Notes: generated by a model from the sequence alone, not told the origin. A stretch of DNA of 64,000 nucleotides from Marinomonas sp. KMM3893 (GCF_004352855.1 NZ_SJSC01000002.1:496001-560000); one strand, 5' to 3'; shown: positions 1 to 9,964, counted from the stretch's first letter. Numbers and translations: made by a program.

Positions 1-35
1 CTTCATTTTCCTGCAATCATCTTTTAGTAGAAGCG

Positions 36-1469
36 TTAATCTTCTTCTTGTTCGGTATTATCTATGCCGAGTTCTTTTATTTTTCGGGTCAGCGTATTGC
101 GTCCCCAGCCCAATAATAAAGAGGCGTCGCGACGGCGCCCTGCAGTATGGGCTAATGCCGTTTCAATCATAATGCGTTCAAACTTTGGCACCGCTTGTTC
201 TAAAATGCCTTTTTGACCACTGGCTAAAGCGCTGTCTACCCAGTTTTTCAGCGCTTCTTCCCAAGAGCCAAAAGGCTGCTCGCTCGGAGTTGCTGAGAGT
301 AACTCTGGCGGTAAATCTTCTACTAGGACTTCACGTCCCGATGCCATAACAATCAACCAGCGACAGGTGTTTTCGAGCTGGCGCACGTTGCCAGGCCACT
401 CCAGTCGGGTGAGGTAGTTTTCGGTTTCTTTGGTCAGCAGTTTGGGTTCTACCGCCAGTTCTTCGGCAGCACGGCTTAAAAAGTGTCGTGCCAGCTTAGG
501 AATATCTTCGCGTCGCTCTGCTAATTTTGGTAAATGAATGCGGATCACGTTTAGGCGGTGAAATAAATCTTCACGGAATGAGCCTTTTAGCACCAAGCCT
601 TCAAGGTTTTGGTGAGTCGCCGCGATAATGCGCACATCGACTTTTACTGGTGTATGGCCCCCCACACGATAGAACTCACCGTCGGCTAATACACGCAGTA
701 GTCGAGTTTGTGTTTCCGCTGGCATATCGCCTATTTCATCTAGAAACAGTGTGCCACCATTGGCTTGCTCGAATCGTCCGCGGCGTTGTGTGTTGGCGCC
801 AGTAAAAGCGCCTTTCTCATGGCCGAATAATTCGGATTCGATTAAGTCATGGGGAATCGCCGCCATGTTCAGAGCGATGAAAGGGTTAGCCGCTCTTGGG
901 CTGTGGGTATGCAGAGCTTGAGCGACAAGCTCTTTACCCGTACCGGACTCACCATTAATCAGTACAGTAATATTGGAATTGGCAAGACGACCGATGGCAC
1001 GGAATACCTCTTGCATCGCTGGCGCTTCACCAATGATGTCCTTGTCCACTTGTGTTTCTATTTCTTCGACTGGCTCGTCGAGGCTTGGCATGGAGTTTCT
1101 GTGGTGCAAAATAGCGCGTTTTACCAAGCTGACGGCTTCTTCGACATCAAACGGCTTTGGTAAGTATTCAAACGCGCCGCCTTGATATGAGGCCACCGCA
1201 CTTTCTAGGTCAGAATGCGCCGTCATGATAATCACTGGCAAATGAGGATGGTCGTTTTGCAGCTTGTTGAGCAGAGTTAAGCCATCCATGCCCGGCATAC
1301 GAATATCACTGATGATCGCACTGGGTTGTTCATGATCAATAATGTCCACCAGGGTTTCAGCGGATTCGAATAAGCGACACTGGATGCCCTCTTGTTCTAG
1401 GGTTTTTTCCAGTACCCAACGAATCGATCTGTCATCGTCTACAATCCATACTGTTTCTTGTGGTGTCAT
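36..1469 (-). CDS. ntrC: Nitrogen regulation response regulator NtrC
   Basis: NtrC is the sigma54-dependent activator of nitrogen-assimilation genes, phosphorylated by NtrB. The 477-residue protein has the full family layout: a receiver domain (about 1-120) with the acidic pocket at D11-D13, phosphoacceptor Asp55 in SDIRMPG and K105; an AAA+ domain (about 145-375) with Walker A GESGTGKE at 173-180 and the sigma54-contact loop GAFTGA at 220-225; and a C-terminal Fis-type helix-turn-helix (about 435-470, [16 protein letters not shown]). Length matches the family (about 470). The start ATG overlaps the ntrB stop by four bases, so the two are translationally coupled in one operon. No key residue is missing. 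Identification is secure. Confidence 0.97.
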   Translation of the reverse strand: MTPQETVWIVDDDRSIRWVLEKTLEQEGIQCRLFESAETLVDIIDHEQPSAIISDIRMPGMDGLTLLNKLQNDHPHLPVIIMTAHSDLESAVASYQGGAFEYLPKPFDVEEAVSLVKRAILHHRNSMPSLDEPVEEIETQVDKDIIGEAPAMQEVFRAIGRLANSNITVLINGESGTGKELVAQALHTHSPRAANPFIALNMAAIPHDLIESELFGHEKGAFTGANTQRRGRFEQANGGTLFLDEIGDMPAETQTRLLRVLADGEFYRVGGHTPVKVDVRIIAATHQNLEGLVLKGSFREDLFHRLNVIRIHLPKLAERREDIPKLARHFLSRAAEELAVEPKLLTKETENYLTRLEWPGNVRQLENTCRWLIVMASGREVLVEDLPPELLSATPSEQPFGSWEEALKNWVDSALASGQKGILEQAVPKFERIMIETALAHTAGRRRDASLLLGWGRNTLTRKIKELGIDNTEQEED

Positions 1470-2551
1470 GTGTTTTTCTCCTTGCCTGGGACGATCGTCT
1501 CAATGGGCATTAATATATTAAATTCTGTGTTTTGTGGTTGGCTATGGCACTCGATAATTCCGTTGTGCTGATGGATCACGGATTGTGAAATCGAAAGTCC
1601 AAGCCCAGTGCCATCGGCTCGGCCACTAACCATTGGGTAAAATAGGGTTTTTAATAAGGGCTCAGGAATGCCAGGGCCATTATCAATAATGCTGATTTTG
1701 CACACCAAACGATGGCGTTTTGCGCCAATGGTGAATTGTCGTAATGCGCGGGTGACGAAGCGAATTTGTTTCTGGTGATTGTCTTCTTGCTCTAATAAGG
1801 CCTGCATTGCATTACGGGACACGTTCAACAAGGCTTGAATAAGTTGAGATTCGTCTCCGATAATGTCTGGAATACTTGGGTCATAATCCCGGATGATCTC
1901 AATTTGCCCGTCTGACTCCACTTGAATAAGCTGCTTTACTCGCTCAATAACTCGGTGAATATTGAGTTCTTTGGTTTTAGGTAACTGGCGAGGTCCTAAT
2001 AAGCGGTCGACTAGATCGCGAAGGCGATCCGATTCTTCAATAATCACTTGGGTGTAATCTTTTAGTGCTTCATCCGTGAAAGCTCGGCTGATCAGTTGTG
2101 CCGCGCCACGGATGCCACCAAGTGGGTTTTTAATTTCATGGGCTAGGTTGCGCACCAATTCTTTACTGGTTTGGTGGTTGGCAATGAGTTCGTCTTCTAG
2201 AGAAATTCGTTTCATACGATCTCTAGGGTAAAGCTCGATAAGCAAGCTATCTGTGGTATTAATGGCGCCGATAACAGGCGTTACTGTGTAATCGCAAAAT
2301 AGCTTTTTCTCATTCGCCATCTCTACTTCCGCTTCCCGCTTGGTAAAGGGGTGCCCAGATTCAATGGCAGAATACAAAGACGCGACGCTGTCTTCATCCT
2401 CTCGGAATACCGCACCTAAGTCTTGGCCGTAAATGCGTTTGCGGCTCACTTCGAGCAGCATTTCGGCAGCAGGATTTAAGTATTCAATAATTAGCTCGCG
2501 GTTTACTTGCACCACAGCCGTTGATAAACGATCTATTAATAAGCTATACAC
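1466..2551 (-). CDS. glnL: Nitrogen regulation sensor histidine kinase NtrB (GlnL)
   Basis: This cytoplasmic histidine kinase/phosphatase acts on NtrC and is controlled by PII. The 361-residue protein has an N-terminal PAS domain (about 1-110), a dimerisation/phosphoacceptor helix with His138 in NLAHEIKNPLGGIRG, and a HATPase domain with the N box (NVSRNAMQAL), G1 box (DNGPGIP) and G2 box (GTGLGLSIS). There is no membrane segment, as expected for NtrB. It is the first gene of an ntrBC pair downstream of glnA on the same strand. A terminator and an NtrC-like box lie between glnA and ntrB, so it probably has its own autoregulated promoter. Confidence 0.96.
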   Translation of the reverse strand: MYSLLIDRLSTAVVQVNRELIIEYLNPAAEMLLEVSRKRIYGQDLGAVFREDEDSVASLYSAIESGHPFTKREAEVEMANEKKLFCDYTVTPVIGAINTTDSLLIELYPRDRMKRISLEDELIANHQTSKELVRNLAHEIKNPLGGIRGAAQLISRAFTDEALKDYTQVIIEESDRLRDLVDRLLGPRQLPKTKELNIHRVIERVKQLIQVESDGQIEIIRDYDPSIPDIIGDESQLIQALLNVSRNAMQALLEQEDNHQKQIRFVTRALRQFTIGAKRHRLVCKISIIDNGPGIPEPLLKTLFYPMVSGRADGTGLGLSISQSVIHQHNGIIECHSQPQNTEFNILMPIETIVPGKEKNT

Positions 2552-2657
2552 AGTCGTGCCTCTTTAGTGACTCTTATTGACTGCAAAATACGAACCAACA
2601 ATGAGTTCTTAATAAGATTGATTTAATTGAGTATTTTCAATGCTTGGAAAGACATTG

Positions 2658-2674
2658 TGCTTCATTTTGGTGCA
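2658..2674 (-). promoter_or_regulatory. Putative NtrC-binding site upstream of ntrBC
   Basis: The + strand reads TGCTTCATTTTGGTGCA, nine of twelve or better against the NtrC dyad TGCACC-N5-GGTGCA, with a perfect right half-site. It lies about 110 bases upstream of the ntrB start. A single box here would fit autoregulation of ntrBC, as known for enteric glnL. Binding is inferred from the sequence match only. Confidence 0.5.
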
Positions 2675-2702
2675 ACTATAAATGTGTGTTTTTTTAGAGG
2701 GC

Positions 2703-2734
2703 AAAAAAAAGCCCCAAATAGAATCGGGGCTTTT
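2703..2734 (-). terminator. Rho-independent terminator of glnA
   Basis: Arms AGCCCC and GGGGCT enclose an A+T-rich loop. On the minus strand the stem is followed by eight consecutive T residues. It sits 25 bases beyond the glnA stop and separates glnA from the ntrBC operon. Confidence 0.88.
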
Positions 2735-2759
2735 CGTTAGTCATGTGCGACTTTTACTA

Positions 2760-4166
2760 TTACAAGCTGTAGTAAAGTTCGAACTCAAGTGGTGTTGTTG
2801 TCATTGCAACACGTTGTGCATCACCAGATTTAAGTTCAATGTAAGCATCGATCATCTCATCAGAGAATACGCCGCCTTGAGTCAAGAATTCGCGATCTTC
2901 GTTTAGGCAAGAAAGCGCTTCTTCTAGGCTGCTAGCTACTTGAGGGATGGCTAGCGCTTCTTCAGCTGGTAGGTCGTACAAATCTTTGTCTGCTGCATCG
3001 CCAGGGTGAATCTTGTTTTTGATACCGTCGATACCAGCCATCAACATTGCTGAGAATGCTAGGTATGGGTTAGCGGTTGGATCAGGGAAACGCGCTTCAA
3101 TACGCTTGCCTTTAGGGCTTGCAACGTATGGGATACGGATAGAAGCAGAACGGTTACGTGCTGAGTAAGCTAGCATAACTGGTGCTTCGAAGCCTGGAAC
3201 AAGACGCTTGTAAGAGTTAGTTGAAGCGTTAGTGAACGCATTCAATGCTTTAGCGTGCTTGATGATACCGCCAATGTAGTAAAGCGCCATATCAGATAGA
3301 CCAGCGTACTGATCACCAGCGAATTGGTTTTCGCCGTCTTTCCAGAAAGATTGGTGAACATGCATACCAGAACCGTTGTCACCAACGATTGGTTTCGGCA
3401 TGAAAGTCGCTGTTTTGCCGTAAGCGTGTGCCACGTTATGGACACAGTACTTAAGGATTTGAACTTCATCGGCTTTCTTAACGAGAGTGTTGAATTTCAC
3501 ACCGATTTCGTTTTGACCAGCCGTCGCTACTTCGTGGTGATGAACTTCGATTTCTAGTCCCATGGATTCCATTGCGCCACACATTGCGCCACGTAGGTCA
3601 TGGTGAGAGTCAACTGGTGGTACTGGGAAGTAGCCGCCTTTTACGAAAGGACGGTGACCCATGTTGCCGCCTTCAATCTTCTTGTTAGAAGACCAAGCTG
3701 CTTCTTCAGAGTTGATTTCTACTGTTGAACCAGACATGTCTGTTTTCCAGCGAACATCATCAAAGATGAAGAATTCAGGCTCAGGACCGAAGAATGCTGT
3801 GTCGCCAAGGCCTGTTGCTTTTAGGAACTCTTCAGCGCGAAGTGCAACAGAGCGAGGGTCGCGATCGTAACCTTGCATAGTAGAAGGCTCGATGATGTTA
3901 CAACGAACAATCAAAGTAGGCTCTTCAGTGAAAGGGTCAACAATTACTGTGTCATCCTGAGGCATCATGATCATGTCGGATTCATTGATGCCTTTCCAGC
4001 CAGCAATGGAAGAACCGTCAAACATTTGACCATTTTCAAAAAACTCTTCGTCTACAGTTGAAGCTGGAATAGACACATGCTGCTCTTTACCTTTGAAATC
4101 GGTAAAACGAAGGTCAACCCACTTCGCGTCGTGCTCTGCAATCAAAGCAAGGGTCTTGTTTGACAT
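2760..4166 (-). CDS. glnA: Glutamine synthetase, type I
   Basis: GlnA condenses ammonia and glutamate to glutamine with ATP, as a cytoplasmic dodecamer. The 468-residue protein has the GSI-beta signatures: the beta-grasp N-terminal domain with [12 protein letters not shown], the ATP-binding region [16 protein letters not shown], and the regulatory adenylylation Tyr397 in [10 protein letters not shown], which shows that control by GlnE is likely retained. Length is nearly identical to the enteric enzyme (469). The SD-like GGAGAACC precedes the ATG. A sigma54 promoter and two NtrC-like boxes upstream point to nitrogen-responsive transcription. ntrBC follows downstream after a terminator. Confidence 0.98.
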   Translation of the reverse strand: MSNKTLALIAEHDAKWVDLRFTDFKGKEQHVSIPASTVDEEFFENGQMFDGSSIAGWKGINESDMIMMPQDDTVIVDPFTEEPTLIVRCNIIEPSTMQGYDRDPRSVALRAEEFLKATGLGDTAFFGPEPEFFIFDDVRWKTDMSGSTVEINSEEAAWSSNKKIEGGNMGHRPFVKGGYFPVPPVDSHHDLRGAMCGAMESMGLEIEVHHHEVATAGQNEIGVKFNTLVKKADEVQILKYCVHNVAHAYGKTATFMPKPIVGDNGSGMHVHQSFWKDGENQFAGDQYAGLSDMALYYIGGIIKHAKALNAFTNASTNSYKRLVPGFEAPVMLAYSARNRSASIRIPYVASPKGKRIEARFPDPTANPYLAFSAMLMAGIDGIKNKIHPGDAADKDLYDLPAEEALAIPQVASSLEEALSCLNEDREFLTQGGVFSDEMIDAYIELKSGDAQRVAMTTTPLEFELYYSL

Positions 4167-4254
4167 AGTTGGTTCTCCAAATAATTAAAACGAAATTTCT
4201 TCCGACATAGTATTTAAAATTGCTTCAAGGTGAAGCGCTATTGCTAGATTACTA

Positions 4255-4270
4255 AGCACAAGCTGTGCCA
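4255..4270 (-). promoter_or_regulatory. glnA: Sigma54 promoter of glnA
   Basis: Read on the minus strand the sequence is TGGCACAGCTTGTGCT. It has the invariant GG (-24) and GC (-12) separated by exactly ten bases and a perfect TGGCAC element. It lies about 90 bases upstream of the glnA start, leaving a leader of roughly 75-80 bases. This is the classic RpoN promoter geometry. Confidence 0.85.
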
Positions 4271-4376
4271 GAAGTTTGGGCGTTCAATTAAATCCTTATA
4301 TAACAGCAAGATAGAAAAATATCGCCCTATGAGCGCGCACCTACATAGCCCCAATAGAGGTCAATATAAAAAGTTT

Positions 4377-4423
4377 TGTGCTTCTTTGGTGCGATTTAAT
4401 ATTTTTTGCGTCATATTGGTGCG
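4377..4423 (-). promoter_or_regulatory. Two NtrC-like enhancer boxes upstream of glnA
   Basis: TGCGTCATATTGGTGCG at 4407-4423 and TGTGCTTCTTTGGTGCG at 4377-4393 both resemble the NtrC dyad TGCACC-N5-GGTGCA. The right halves are good (GGTGCG) and the left halves degenerate; the first is the better match. The boxes are exactly 30 bases apart (about three helical turns), and lie some 140 and 170 bases upstream of the predicted glnA start point. This paired helical-phase arrangement is like the enteric glnA enhancer. They also lie upstream of the divergent thiI promoter. Confidence 0.6.
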
Positions 4424-4456
4424 AATATATTGTTTTCGTCCGCTTTGGCTTTTCTT

Positions 4457-4462
4457 TATAAT
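4457..4462 (+). promoter_or_regulatory. thiI: -10 box of the thiI promoter
   Basis: A perfect TATAAT lies about 40 bases before the thiI ATG at 4503. No convincing -35 hexamer is visible at 16-18 bases. A start point near 4469 would exclude upstream initiation codons (4329, 4461) and supports the start chosen for thiI. Confidence 0.55.
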
Positions 4463-4502
4463 GTGCCCCGTTTTTAATTACCTGGCATGCAACGCATTCT
4501 CT

Positions 4503-5957
4503 ATGAAATTTATTGTTAAGTTTTTCGCTGAAATCACCATCAAAAGTCGTCCTGTACGAAAGTCATTCATCAAACAACTTCGTCAGAACATAAAGCTAGT
4601 GCTAAAAAAGCACGATGCTGATGTGGTGGTCGCAGGCAATTGGGATTTCATCGAGGTGTTGTCTGAGCGTGATGATCTTCGTGACGACTTTATTGACGCG
4701 CTCTCTAATATAGCCGGTATTGCGCATTTTCAGTTTGTGCGTGAATTTCCTCTGGTGGATCTTGACGGTATTATCGATGAAGCCTTGGTCTCTTATGGCG
4801 ATGTCCTAAAGGATGCGGTGTTTGCGGTGCGCGTTAAACGTGTTGGTAAGCAGCATGATTTTAGTTCTGTTGAAGCAGAGCGTTATATTGGTGGTTGCCT
4901 AAAAGCAAAGTCCGGTGCTCACAGCGTGCGTCTAAAAGACCCTGATGTATTAGTGCCCATCGATATTCGTGACAACCGTGTATGGATGATTGAGAAACGT
5001 GTAGAAGGCTTGGGCGGTTACCCGATTGGCTCTCAAGATTCTGTGCTGTCATTAATGTCTGGCGGTTACGATTCCACGGTCAGTTCTTATCTGACCATGA
5101 GCCGCGGCTTAAAAACGCATTTTTGTTTCTTCAATCTAGGGGGCGATGCCCACGAAATTGGCGTTAAGCAGGTGTCGAGCTTCCTTTGGGAAAAGTACGG
5201 CTCTGGCTTGAACGTAAAATTTGTCACTGTACCGTTTGAAGAGGTAGTGGGTGAAATCCTCACTAAGGTCGATAACGCTGAAATGGGCGTTATCCTCAAA
5301 CGTATGATGCTGCGTGCCGCAACACAAGTCATGGAAGGCGTAAACGCCAAAGCCTTGGTAACAGGGGAAAGTGTTGCGCAGGTTTCCAGCCAAACCTTGA
5401 TTAACTTAAAAGTGATTGATCAAGTCACCGACGAATTGGTGTTGCGCCCTTTAATCACCACCAACAAGCAAGAAATCATTGATAAAGCCATCGACATTGG
5501 TACCGCGCCTTTTGCGGCCAGCATGCCAGAGTTTTGTGGGGTGATTTCGGTAAAACCGACAACGCGAGCAAAAATGCATCGTATAGAGCGTGAAGAAGCG
5601 AAATTTGACTTTGCTGTGCTAGAAAAAGCGGTAGAGGAAATGCGCGTGATGTCGATCCAGAATGTAATGGACGACGTGGATAAGCAATATCAAGGGGAAG
5701 TGCCAGAAGTGCGCATGCCTGTTGGTGATGAAGTTATCATCGATATTCGTCACCCAGATGAAGCGATGAAGCGTCCTTTGAAAGTCAGTGGTCGACCAGT
5801 TAGAGTCATTCCGTTTTTCGCACTGGATTCTCAGTGGAACGACCTAGAACCTGATGTCATGCATCTGTTGTATTGTGGTAAGGGCGTAATGAGCCGAATC
5901 CATGCTTCCTACTTATTAGGCAAAGGACATTCCAACGTTGGGATTTACTTGCCGTAG
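4503..5957 (+). CDS. thiI: tRNA 4-thiouridine synthase / thiamine sulfurtransferase ThiI
   Basis: ThiI makes 4-thiouridine at tRNA position 8 and, in enteric bacteria, passes sulfur to ThiS for thiamine thiazole synthesis. The 484-residue product has a ferredoxin-like/THUMP region (about 1-165), a PP-loop ATP pyrophosphatase with SGGYDST, and a C-terminal rhodanese domain whose persulfide Cys458 lies in YCGKGVMSR. The partner Cys in PEFCGVISVKP, which forms a disulfide with the rhodanese Cys in E. coli, is also present. I start at MKFIVKFFAEITIKS because this is where the family begins and because a TATAAT box lies just upstream. The open frame extends 58 codons further to 4329, which I regard as non-coding. 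Confidence 0.95.
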   Translation: MKFIVKFFAEITIKSRPVRKSFIKQLRQNIKLVLKKHDADVVVAGNWDFIEVLSERDDLRDDFIDALSNIAGIAHFQFVREFPLVDLDGIIDEALVSYGDVLKDAVFAVRVKRVGKQHDFSSVEAERYIGGCLKAKSGAHSVRLKDPDVLVPIDIRDNRVWMIEKRVEGLGGYPIGSQDSVLSLMSGGYDSTVSSYLTMSRGLKTHFCFFNLGGDAHEIGVKQVSSFLWEKYGSGLNVKFVTVPFEEVVGEILTKVDNAEMGVILKRMMLRAATQVMEGVNAKALVTGESVAQVSSQTLINLKVIDQVTDELVLRPLITTNKQEIIDKAIDIGTAPFAASMPEFCGVISVKPTTRAKMHRIEREEAKFDFAVLEKAVEEMRVMSIQNVMDDVDKQYQGEVPEVRMPVGDEVIIDIRHPDEAMKRPLKVSGRPVRVIPFFALDSQWNDLEPDVMHLLYCGKGVMSRIHASYLLGKGHSNVGIYLP

Positions 5958-6219
5958 AAAATGACGAACAAAGTGGTCTGTTTATTGCCTAGTGAATTCT
6001 GGGCGTAAATAGAATTTGGCCATGTTTTTTGCGCTGGTCAAATACCCTTCGAAGATTATTTGTTGACTTTTTTAGTTAGTTTAATGGGATCTTAACGAAT
6101 ATAAGGGTACAATTGCGCGAATTTTACCCCGTACTGAGATCCAACGCGCTTGTAGAGCATAGCTGCTCGAGCCAAGCAGCGATATATCTTTTTGCCTACG
6201 CTTAATGCAGAGAATTAAA

Positions 6220-8040
6220 ATGTCTAATGATATTAGTAAGTTACGCAATATTGCCATCATTGCGCACGTTGACCATGGTAAAACTACCCTAGTTGATAAA
6301 CTTTTGAGCCAATCAGGTACTCTTGATCGTAAAGATGAAGGTTCCGAACGCATCATGGATTCCAACGATCAAGAAAAAGAACGTGGTATCACCATTTTGG
6401 CGAAAAACACGTCTATCAAGTGGAATGATTACCGCATCAACATCGTAGACACACCTGGACACGCCGACTTCGGTGGTGAAGTGGAACGTGTACTATCTAT
6501 GGTCGATTGCGTATGTCTATTGGTTGATGCTGTTGACGGCCCAATGCCGCAAACACGTTTCGTAACCTCTAAAGCATTTGAGCAAGGTTTGCGTCCTATT
6601 GTTGTTATCAACAAAGTTGACCGTCCTGGCGCTCGTCCTGATTGGGTTATGGATCAAGTTTTTGATCTGTTTGATAACCTTGGTGCAACGGAAGAACAAT
6701 TAGACTTCCCTGTTATCTACGCTTCTGCAATCAACGGTCAAGCTGGTACTGATCCAGATAACTTGGCAGACGACATGACGCCACTGTACGAAATGATCGT
6801 AGAAAGCGTTCCTGTTCCTGATGTTGATCCAGAAGGTACTTTCCAAATGCAGGTTTCTGCATTGGATTACGACAGCTATGTTGGTGTTATCGGTGTAGGC
6901 CGTATCACACGCGGTAGCTTGTCTCCTAACCAACAAGTGGTTGTAAAATCAGCGGATGGTAAAGAGCGTAAAGGTAAAGTACTAAACGTGAAGGGCTACC
7001 ATGGTCTATCTCGTGTTGATACAGACAAAGCCTCTGCTGGTGATATCGTATGTATCAATGGTATCGATGGTCTAAGTATTTCTGATACTTTGTGTGATCC
7101 TACTTGTGTTGAAGCGCTTCCAGCATTGTCTGTAGATGAGCCAACAGTAAGCATGACTTTCATGGTAAACGACTCTCCGTTTGCTGGTAAAGAAGGTAAA
7201 TACATCACCACTCGTAACATCAAAGATCGTCTAGACCAAGAGTTGATCCACAACGTTGCATTGCGTGTTAAGCAAGGCGACACGCCGGATAAATTCATTG
7301 TATCTGGTCGTGGTGAGCTTCACTTGTCTGTATTGATCGAAACAATGCGTCGTGAAGGCTTCGAAATGGGTGTATCCCGTCCTGAAGTTGTTATCAAAGA
7401 AATTGACGGTGTTAAATCTGAACCATTTGAAATGGTAGTAATCGATGTTGAAGACCAACATCAGGGCGCTATCATGGAAGAAGTTGGCCTACGTAAAGGC
7501 GAACTAACAAACATGGAACCAGATGGCAAAGGCCGTACACGCCTTGAGTTCATGATGCCATCACGTGGTTTGATCGGTTTCCGTGGCTTGTTCCTAACAT
7601 TGACGTCTGGTTCTGGTATCTTGACGAGTGTGTTTGATCACTACGGTCCAGTGAAAGACGGCGAAGTTCAAAGCCGTAAAAACGGTGTATTGATCAGTAT
7701 GTTGACTGGTAAAACAGCCGCTTACTCTTTGTTTAACTTGCAAAGCCGTGGTCGTATGTTCCTAGGCCATGCGGTTGAAGTTTACGAAGGTCAAGTTATC
7801 GGTATTCACTCACGTGATAACGATTTGTCTGTTAACCCTGTTAAAGGTAAGCAGCTGACTAACGTACGTGCTTCTGGTACGGATGAAGCTTTGACTCTTA
7901 CGCCACCGATTCGCCAAACGCTAGAACAAGCGCTTGAGTTCATCGAAGACGACGAATTGGTAGAAGTAACACCAGAAAGCATTCGTGTTCGTAAGAAATT
8001 CCTAACTGAAAACGAACGTAAACGTAACGCTCGTAAGTAA
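6220..8040 (+). CDS. typA: Ribosome-associated translational GTPase TypA/BipA
   Basis: TypA/BipA is a ribosome-binding GTPase of the EF-G family that helps 50S assembly and stress or cold adaptation. From [16 protein letters not shown] the protein is 606 residues, as in the family. It carries G1 [10 protein letters not shown]2 region RGITI, G3 DTPGHADF and G4 NKVD, then domain II, the EF-G-like domains III and V, and the BipA-specific C-terminal domain. An in-frame ATG five codons earlier (6205) is possible, but the family starts close to the later Met. The strongly biased codon use fits a highly expressed gene. The monocistronic unit ends at a good terminator at 8133. Confidence 0.96.
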   Translation: MSNDISKLRNIAIIAHVDHGKTTLVDKLLSQSGTLDRKDEGSERIMDSNDQEKERGITILAKNTSIKWNDYRINIVDTPGHADFGGEVERVLSMVDCVCLLVDAVDGPMPQTRFVTSKAFEQGLRPIVVINKVDRPGARPDWVMDQVFDLFDNLGATEEQLDFPVIYASAINGQAGTDPDNLADDMTPLYEMIVESVPVPDVDPEGTFQMQVSALDYDSYVGVIGVGRITRGSLSPNQQVVVKSADGKERKGKVLNVKGYHGLSRVDTDKASAGDIVCINGIDGLSISDTLCDPTCVEALPALSVDEPTVSMTFMVNDSPFAGKEGKYITTRNIKDRLDQELIHNVALRVKQGDTPDKFIVSGRGELHLSVLIETMRREGFEMGVSRPEVVIKEIDGVKSEPFEMVVIDVEDQHQGAIMEEVGLRKGELTNMEPDGKGRTRLEFMMPSRGLIGFRGLFLTLTSGSGILTSVFDHYGPVKDGEVQSRKNGVLISMLTGKTAAYSLFNLQSRGRMFLGHAVEVYEGQVIGIHSRDNDLSVNPVKGKQLTNVRASGTDEALTLTPPIRQTLEQALEFIEDDELVEVTPESIRVRKKFLTENERKRNARK

Positions 8041-8132
8041 GACATCGCCATTCTTTAATGAGCGGCTCACTCGAGTCGTTTCAAAAGAGCAGCAGCAAAT
8101 GGGGTCACGCAAGTGGCTCTATGAGCGACATA

Positions 8133-8156
8133 AGCGCCTTCGGGCGCTTTTGTTTT
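8133..8156 (+). terminator. Rho-independent terminator after typA
   Basis: A stem AGCGCC / GGCGCT with a TTCG-like tight loop is followed by TTTTGTTTT. It lies about 95 bases downstream of the typA stop. The intervening stretch holds no gene that I can see. Confidence 0.85.
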
Positions 8157-8214
8157 ATCTGGGGTTTGGTGATACTTAAGCAAAGCGAACATAGCCGATG
8201 AAAAGGAGTGCAGA

Positions 8215-8649
8215 GTGAAAGTTTTAGTGCAGCGAGCGTTGAATGCTAGCGTCATGGTGAGCGGTGAGGTGATTGGTGCGATTGATCATGGGCAGCTTGT
8301 TTTGGTGGGGATCGAAAAAGGCGACACAGAGCAGGATGTGCAGCGTCTAGCGGATAAATTGCTAAAATACCGTATGTTTTCTGATCAAGATGGAAAGATG
8401 AATTTGAATGTGCAGCAAGCGGGAGGCGGTATTTTATTGGTGTCGCAATTTACTCTGGCGGCTGACACCAAGAAAGGTCTTCGTCCTGGCTTTTCCACAG
8501 CGGCGGTTCCCGCTGAGGGTGAGCGCTTATTTAATGATTTTGTGGATAAAGTGCGCTCACAGTACGATCGCGTTGAGACAGGCCGCTTCGGTGCTGATAT
8601 GAAGGTGTCCTTCACAAACGATGGCCCTGTTACCTTTATGCTGGATTAG
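8215..8649 (+). CDS. dtd: D-aminoacyl-tRNA deacylase (DTD)
   Basis: DTD hydrolyses D-amino acids mischarged onto tRNA (for example D-Tyr-tRNA), and also Gly-tRNA(Ala). The 144-residue protein is full length and aligns with the bacterial family throughout. The two catalytic-site motifs are present: SQFTLAADT and, near the C terminus, NDGPVTF (the Gly-cisPro chirality gate). The start is GTG, seven bases after a strong SD (AAAGGAG). It is a single gene between the typA terminator and the converging tatC. Confidence 0.95.
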   Translation: MKVLVQRALNASVMVSGEVIGAIDHGQLVLVGIEKGDTEQDVQRLADKLLKYRMFSDQDGKMNLNVQQAGGGILLVSQFTLAADTKKGLRPGFSTAAVPAEGERLFNDFVDKVRSQYDRVETGRFGADMKVSFTNDGPVTFMLD

Positions 8650-8676
8650 GCCCTGTATGTGGCAAGCAGCGAAGCA

Positions 8677-8713
8677 TAAAAAAAGCGGCTGTGGAAAACT
8701 CGCCGCTTTATTA
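8677..8713. terminator. Bidirectional terminator between dtd and tatC
   Basis: Arms AAAGCGGC (8682-8689) and GCCGCTTT (8702-8709) enclose a 12-base loop. T runs follow on both strands, seven T on the minus strand. It serves the converging dtd (+) and ubiE-ubiB-hisE-tatABC (-) units. Confidence 0.85.
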
Positions 8714-8740
8714 ACAATAGTATTCTCTTCTCAGTCGGTA

Positions 8741-9499
8741 TTAACTTGCCTCTGAGACCTCTTCAGCGTCCTCTTCTTCTCTTTTTACCGTTCTCCCTGC
8801 CAGTAGGCCTAATTCAAATAGCATCCACATAGGAATGGCCAGCAATGTCTGAGAGAAAATATCAGGAGGCGTAATTAACATGCCCACGACAAAGCAACCG
8901 AGAAACACATAAGGGCGTTTTTTAGAAAGTGTTGCCACAGTCGTCACGCCAGCTTTGACCAATAAATAGGTGGCCACTGGAATTTCAAAAGTCACACCGA
9001 AGGCGAAAAATAGTTTAAGGACAAAGTTTAGATAGTTGTTGATGTCCGTCATGACGGTAACGTCACCTGGCCCTACTGTGGTGAAAAAGCCAAAAATCAG
9101 CGGCAGCACAACATAGTAAGCAAACAGTACACCGCCATAAAATAACACTATGCTGGAAATGAGCAGCGGGATGGCAATTTGCTTTTCGTTTTTATACAAA
9201 GCGGGGGCAATAAAAGACCAAGCTTGATACAGGGTATAAGGAATCGACAGCAATACGGAGATGGCAAAGGTCAACTTCAACGGCGCTAAAAAGGGTGAGG
9301 CGACTTCGGTTGCTATCAAGGAGCTGCCTTTGGGCAGTAGCAATCTTAAAGGCTCAGAGACGATCATATACAGGTCGTTAGCGTAAAAATAGAGACCAAT
9401 AAAAATCACTAAAACCACGACCACAGATTTTAATAATCGATTTCTGAGTTCTATTAAATGGGCAACAAGTGGCGCTTGGGAAGAAGAATCAGTACTCAT
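8741..9499 (-). CDS. tatC: Sec-independent protein translocase TatC
   Basis: TatC is the polytopic inner-membrane receptor of the twin-arginine export pathway and binds the signal peptide together with TatB. The product of 252 residues has six hydrophobic segments and the conserved cytoplasmic HLIELRNRLL motif near the N terminus. The C-terminal tail is acidic. I start at the ATG giving MSTDSSSQ; an upstream TTG adds three residues but is unlikely. It is the last gene of tatABC, 21 bases after tatB. Tat substrates would include cofactor-loaded periplasmic enzymes. Confidence 0.96.
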   Translation of the reverse strand: MSTDSSSQAPLVAHLIELRNRLLKSVVVVLVIFIGLYFYANDLYMIVSEPLRLLLPKGSSLIATEVASPFLAPLKLTFAISVLLSIPYTLYQAWSFIAPALYKNEKQIAIPLLISSIVLFYGGVLFAYYVVLPLIFGFFTTVGPGDVTVMTDINNYLNFVLKLFFAFGVTFEIPVATYLLVKAGVTTVATLSKKRPYVFLGCFVVGMLITPPDIFSQTLLAIPMWMLFELGLLAGRTVKREEEDAEEVSEAS

Positions 9500-9520
9500 A
9501 GTTAACAATCTGCCAGTAAA

Positions 9521-9961
9521 TTAAGAACGAGATGTTTCAGTAGTATTGGTGTCTGACTTGGTGGTTTTTTCAGTGCTGTCTCCGGTAGGAGTCACAGGCT
9601 GGATGGCGGCGTCGTTTTTGTCGCTAACCTCTAAAACCGTTTCATTGGGTGTGACTAGATCGGCTTCTTGAATGGGTTCGTCTGGCTTGTCGACCGGCGC
9701 AGATTCTGGCAAAGGCGTGATTCTATTTTGAATGTCGTTGCCTTCTTTCATGATGCGCTGATTCGTTTGAGCGATGTTTTGTTGCAGTTCTTCTTGGTCC
9801 AGCTGGGCGTTAATTTCGCGCTGTACTGAGCTAATGGAGCGACGAATTTTACGAATCCAGAGACCCGCAGTTTTGGCCGCGGTAGGAAGGCGTTCTGGGC
9901 CAAGAATAATCAAGGCCACCACGAAAACAACTAATAGTTCTGAGAAGCCAATATCGAACAC
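9521..9961 (-). CDS. tatB: Sec-independent protein translocase TatB
   Basis: TatB works with TatC in recognising twin-arginine signal peptides. The 146-residue protein begins MFDIGFSELLVV and has one N-terminal membrane helix, the hinge LGPERLP with the conserved Glu-Arg, and an amphipathic helix. A long hydrophilic Pro/Thr/Asp-rich tail follows. Start is GTG, three bases after the tatA stop with no clear SD, so translation is probably coupled to tatA. Glu in the membrane helix (FSELL) separates TatB from TatA. Confidence 0.94.
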   Translation of the reverse strand: MFDIGFSELLVVFVVALIILGPERLPTAAKTAGLWIRKIRRSISSVQREINAQLDQEELQQNIAQTNQRIMKEGNDIQNRITPLPESAPVDKPDEPIQEADLVTPNETVLEVSDKNDAAIQPVTPTGDSTEKTTKSDTNTTETSRS

Positions 9962-9964
9962 AGG

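Noticed and set aside
2682..2906. 74-codon plus-strand frame covering the glnA terminator and 3' end
   Set aside because: It overlaps a highly conserved gene on the opposite strand and a terminator, with no initiation signal.
4329..4502. 58-codon N-terminal extension of thiI
   Set aside because: ThiI proteins start at the MKFIV-like Met, a TATAAT box lies inside the extension, and the segment overlaps the glnA enhancer region.
8041..8132. Possible small RNA or tRNA between typA and dtd
   Set aside because: I could not fold a cloverleaf or find an anticodon arm; only the terminator hairpin is convincing.
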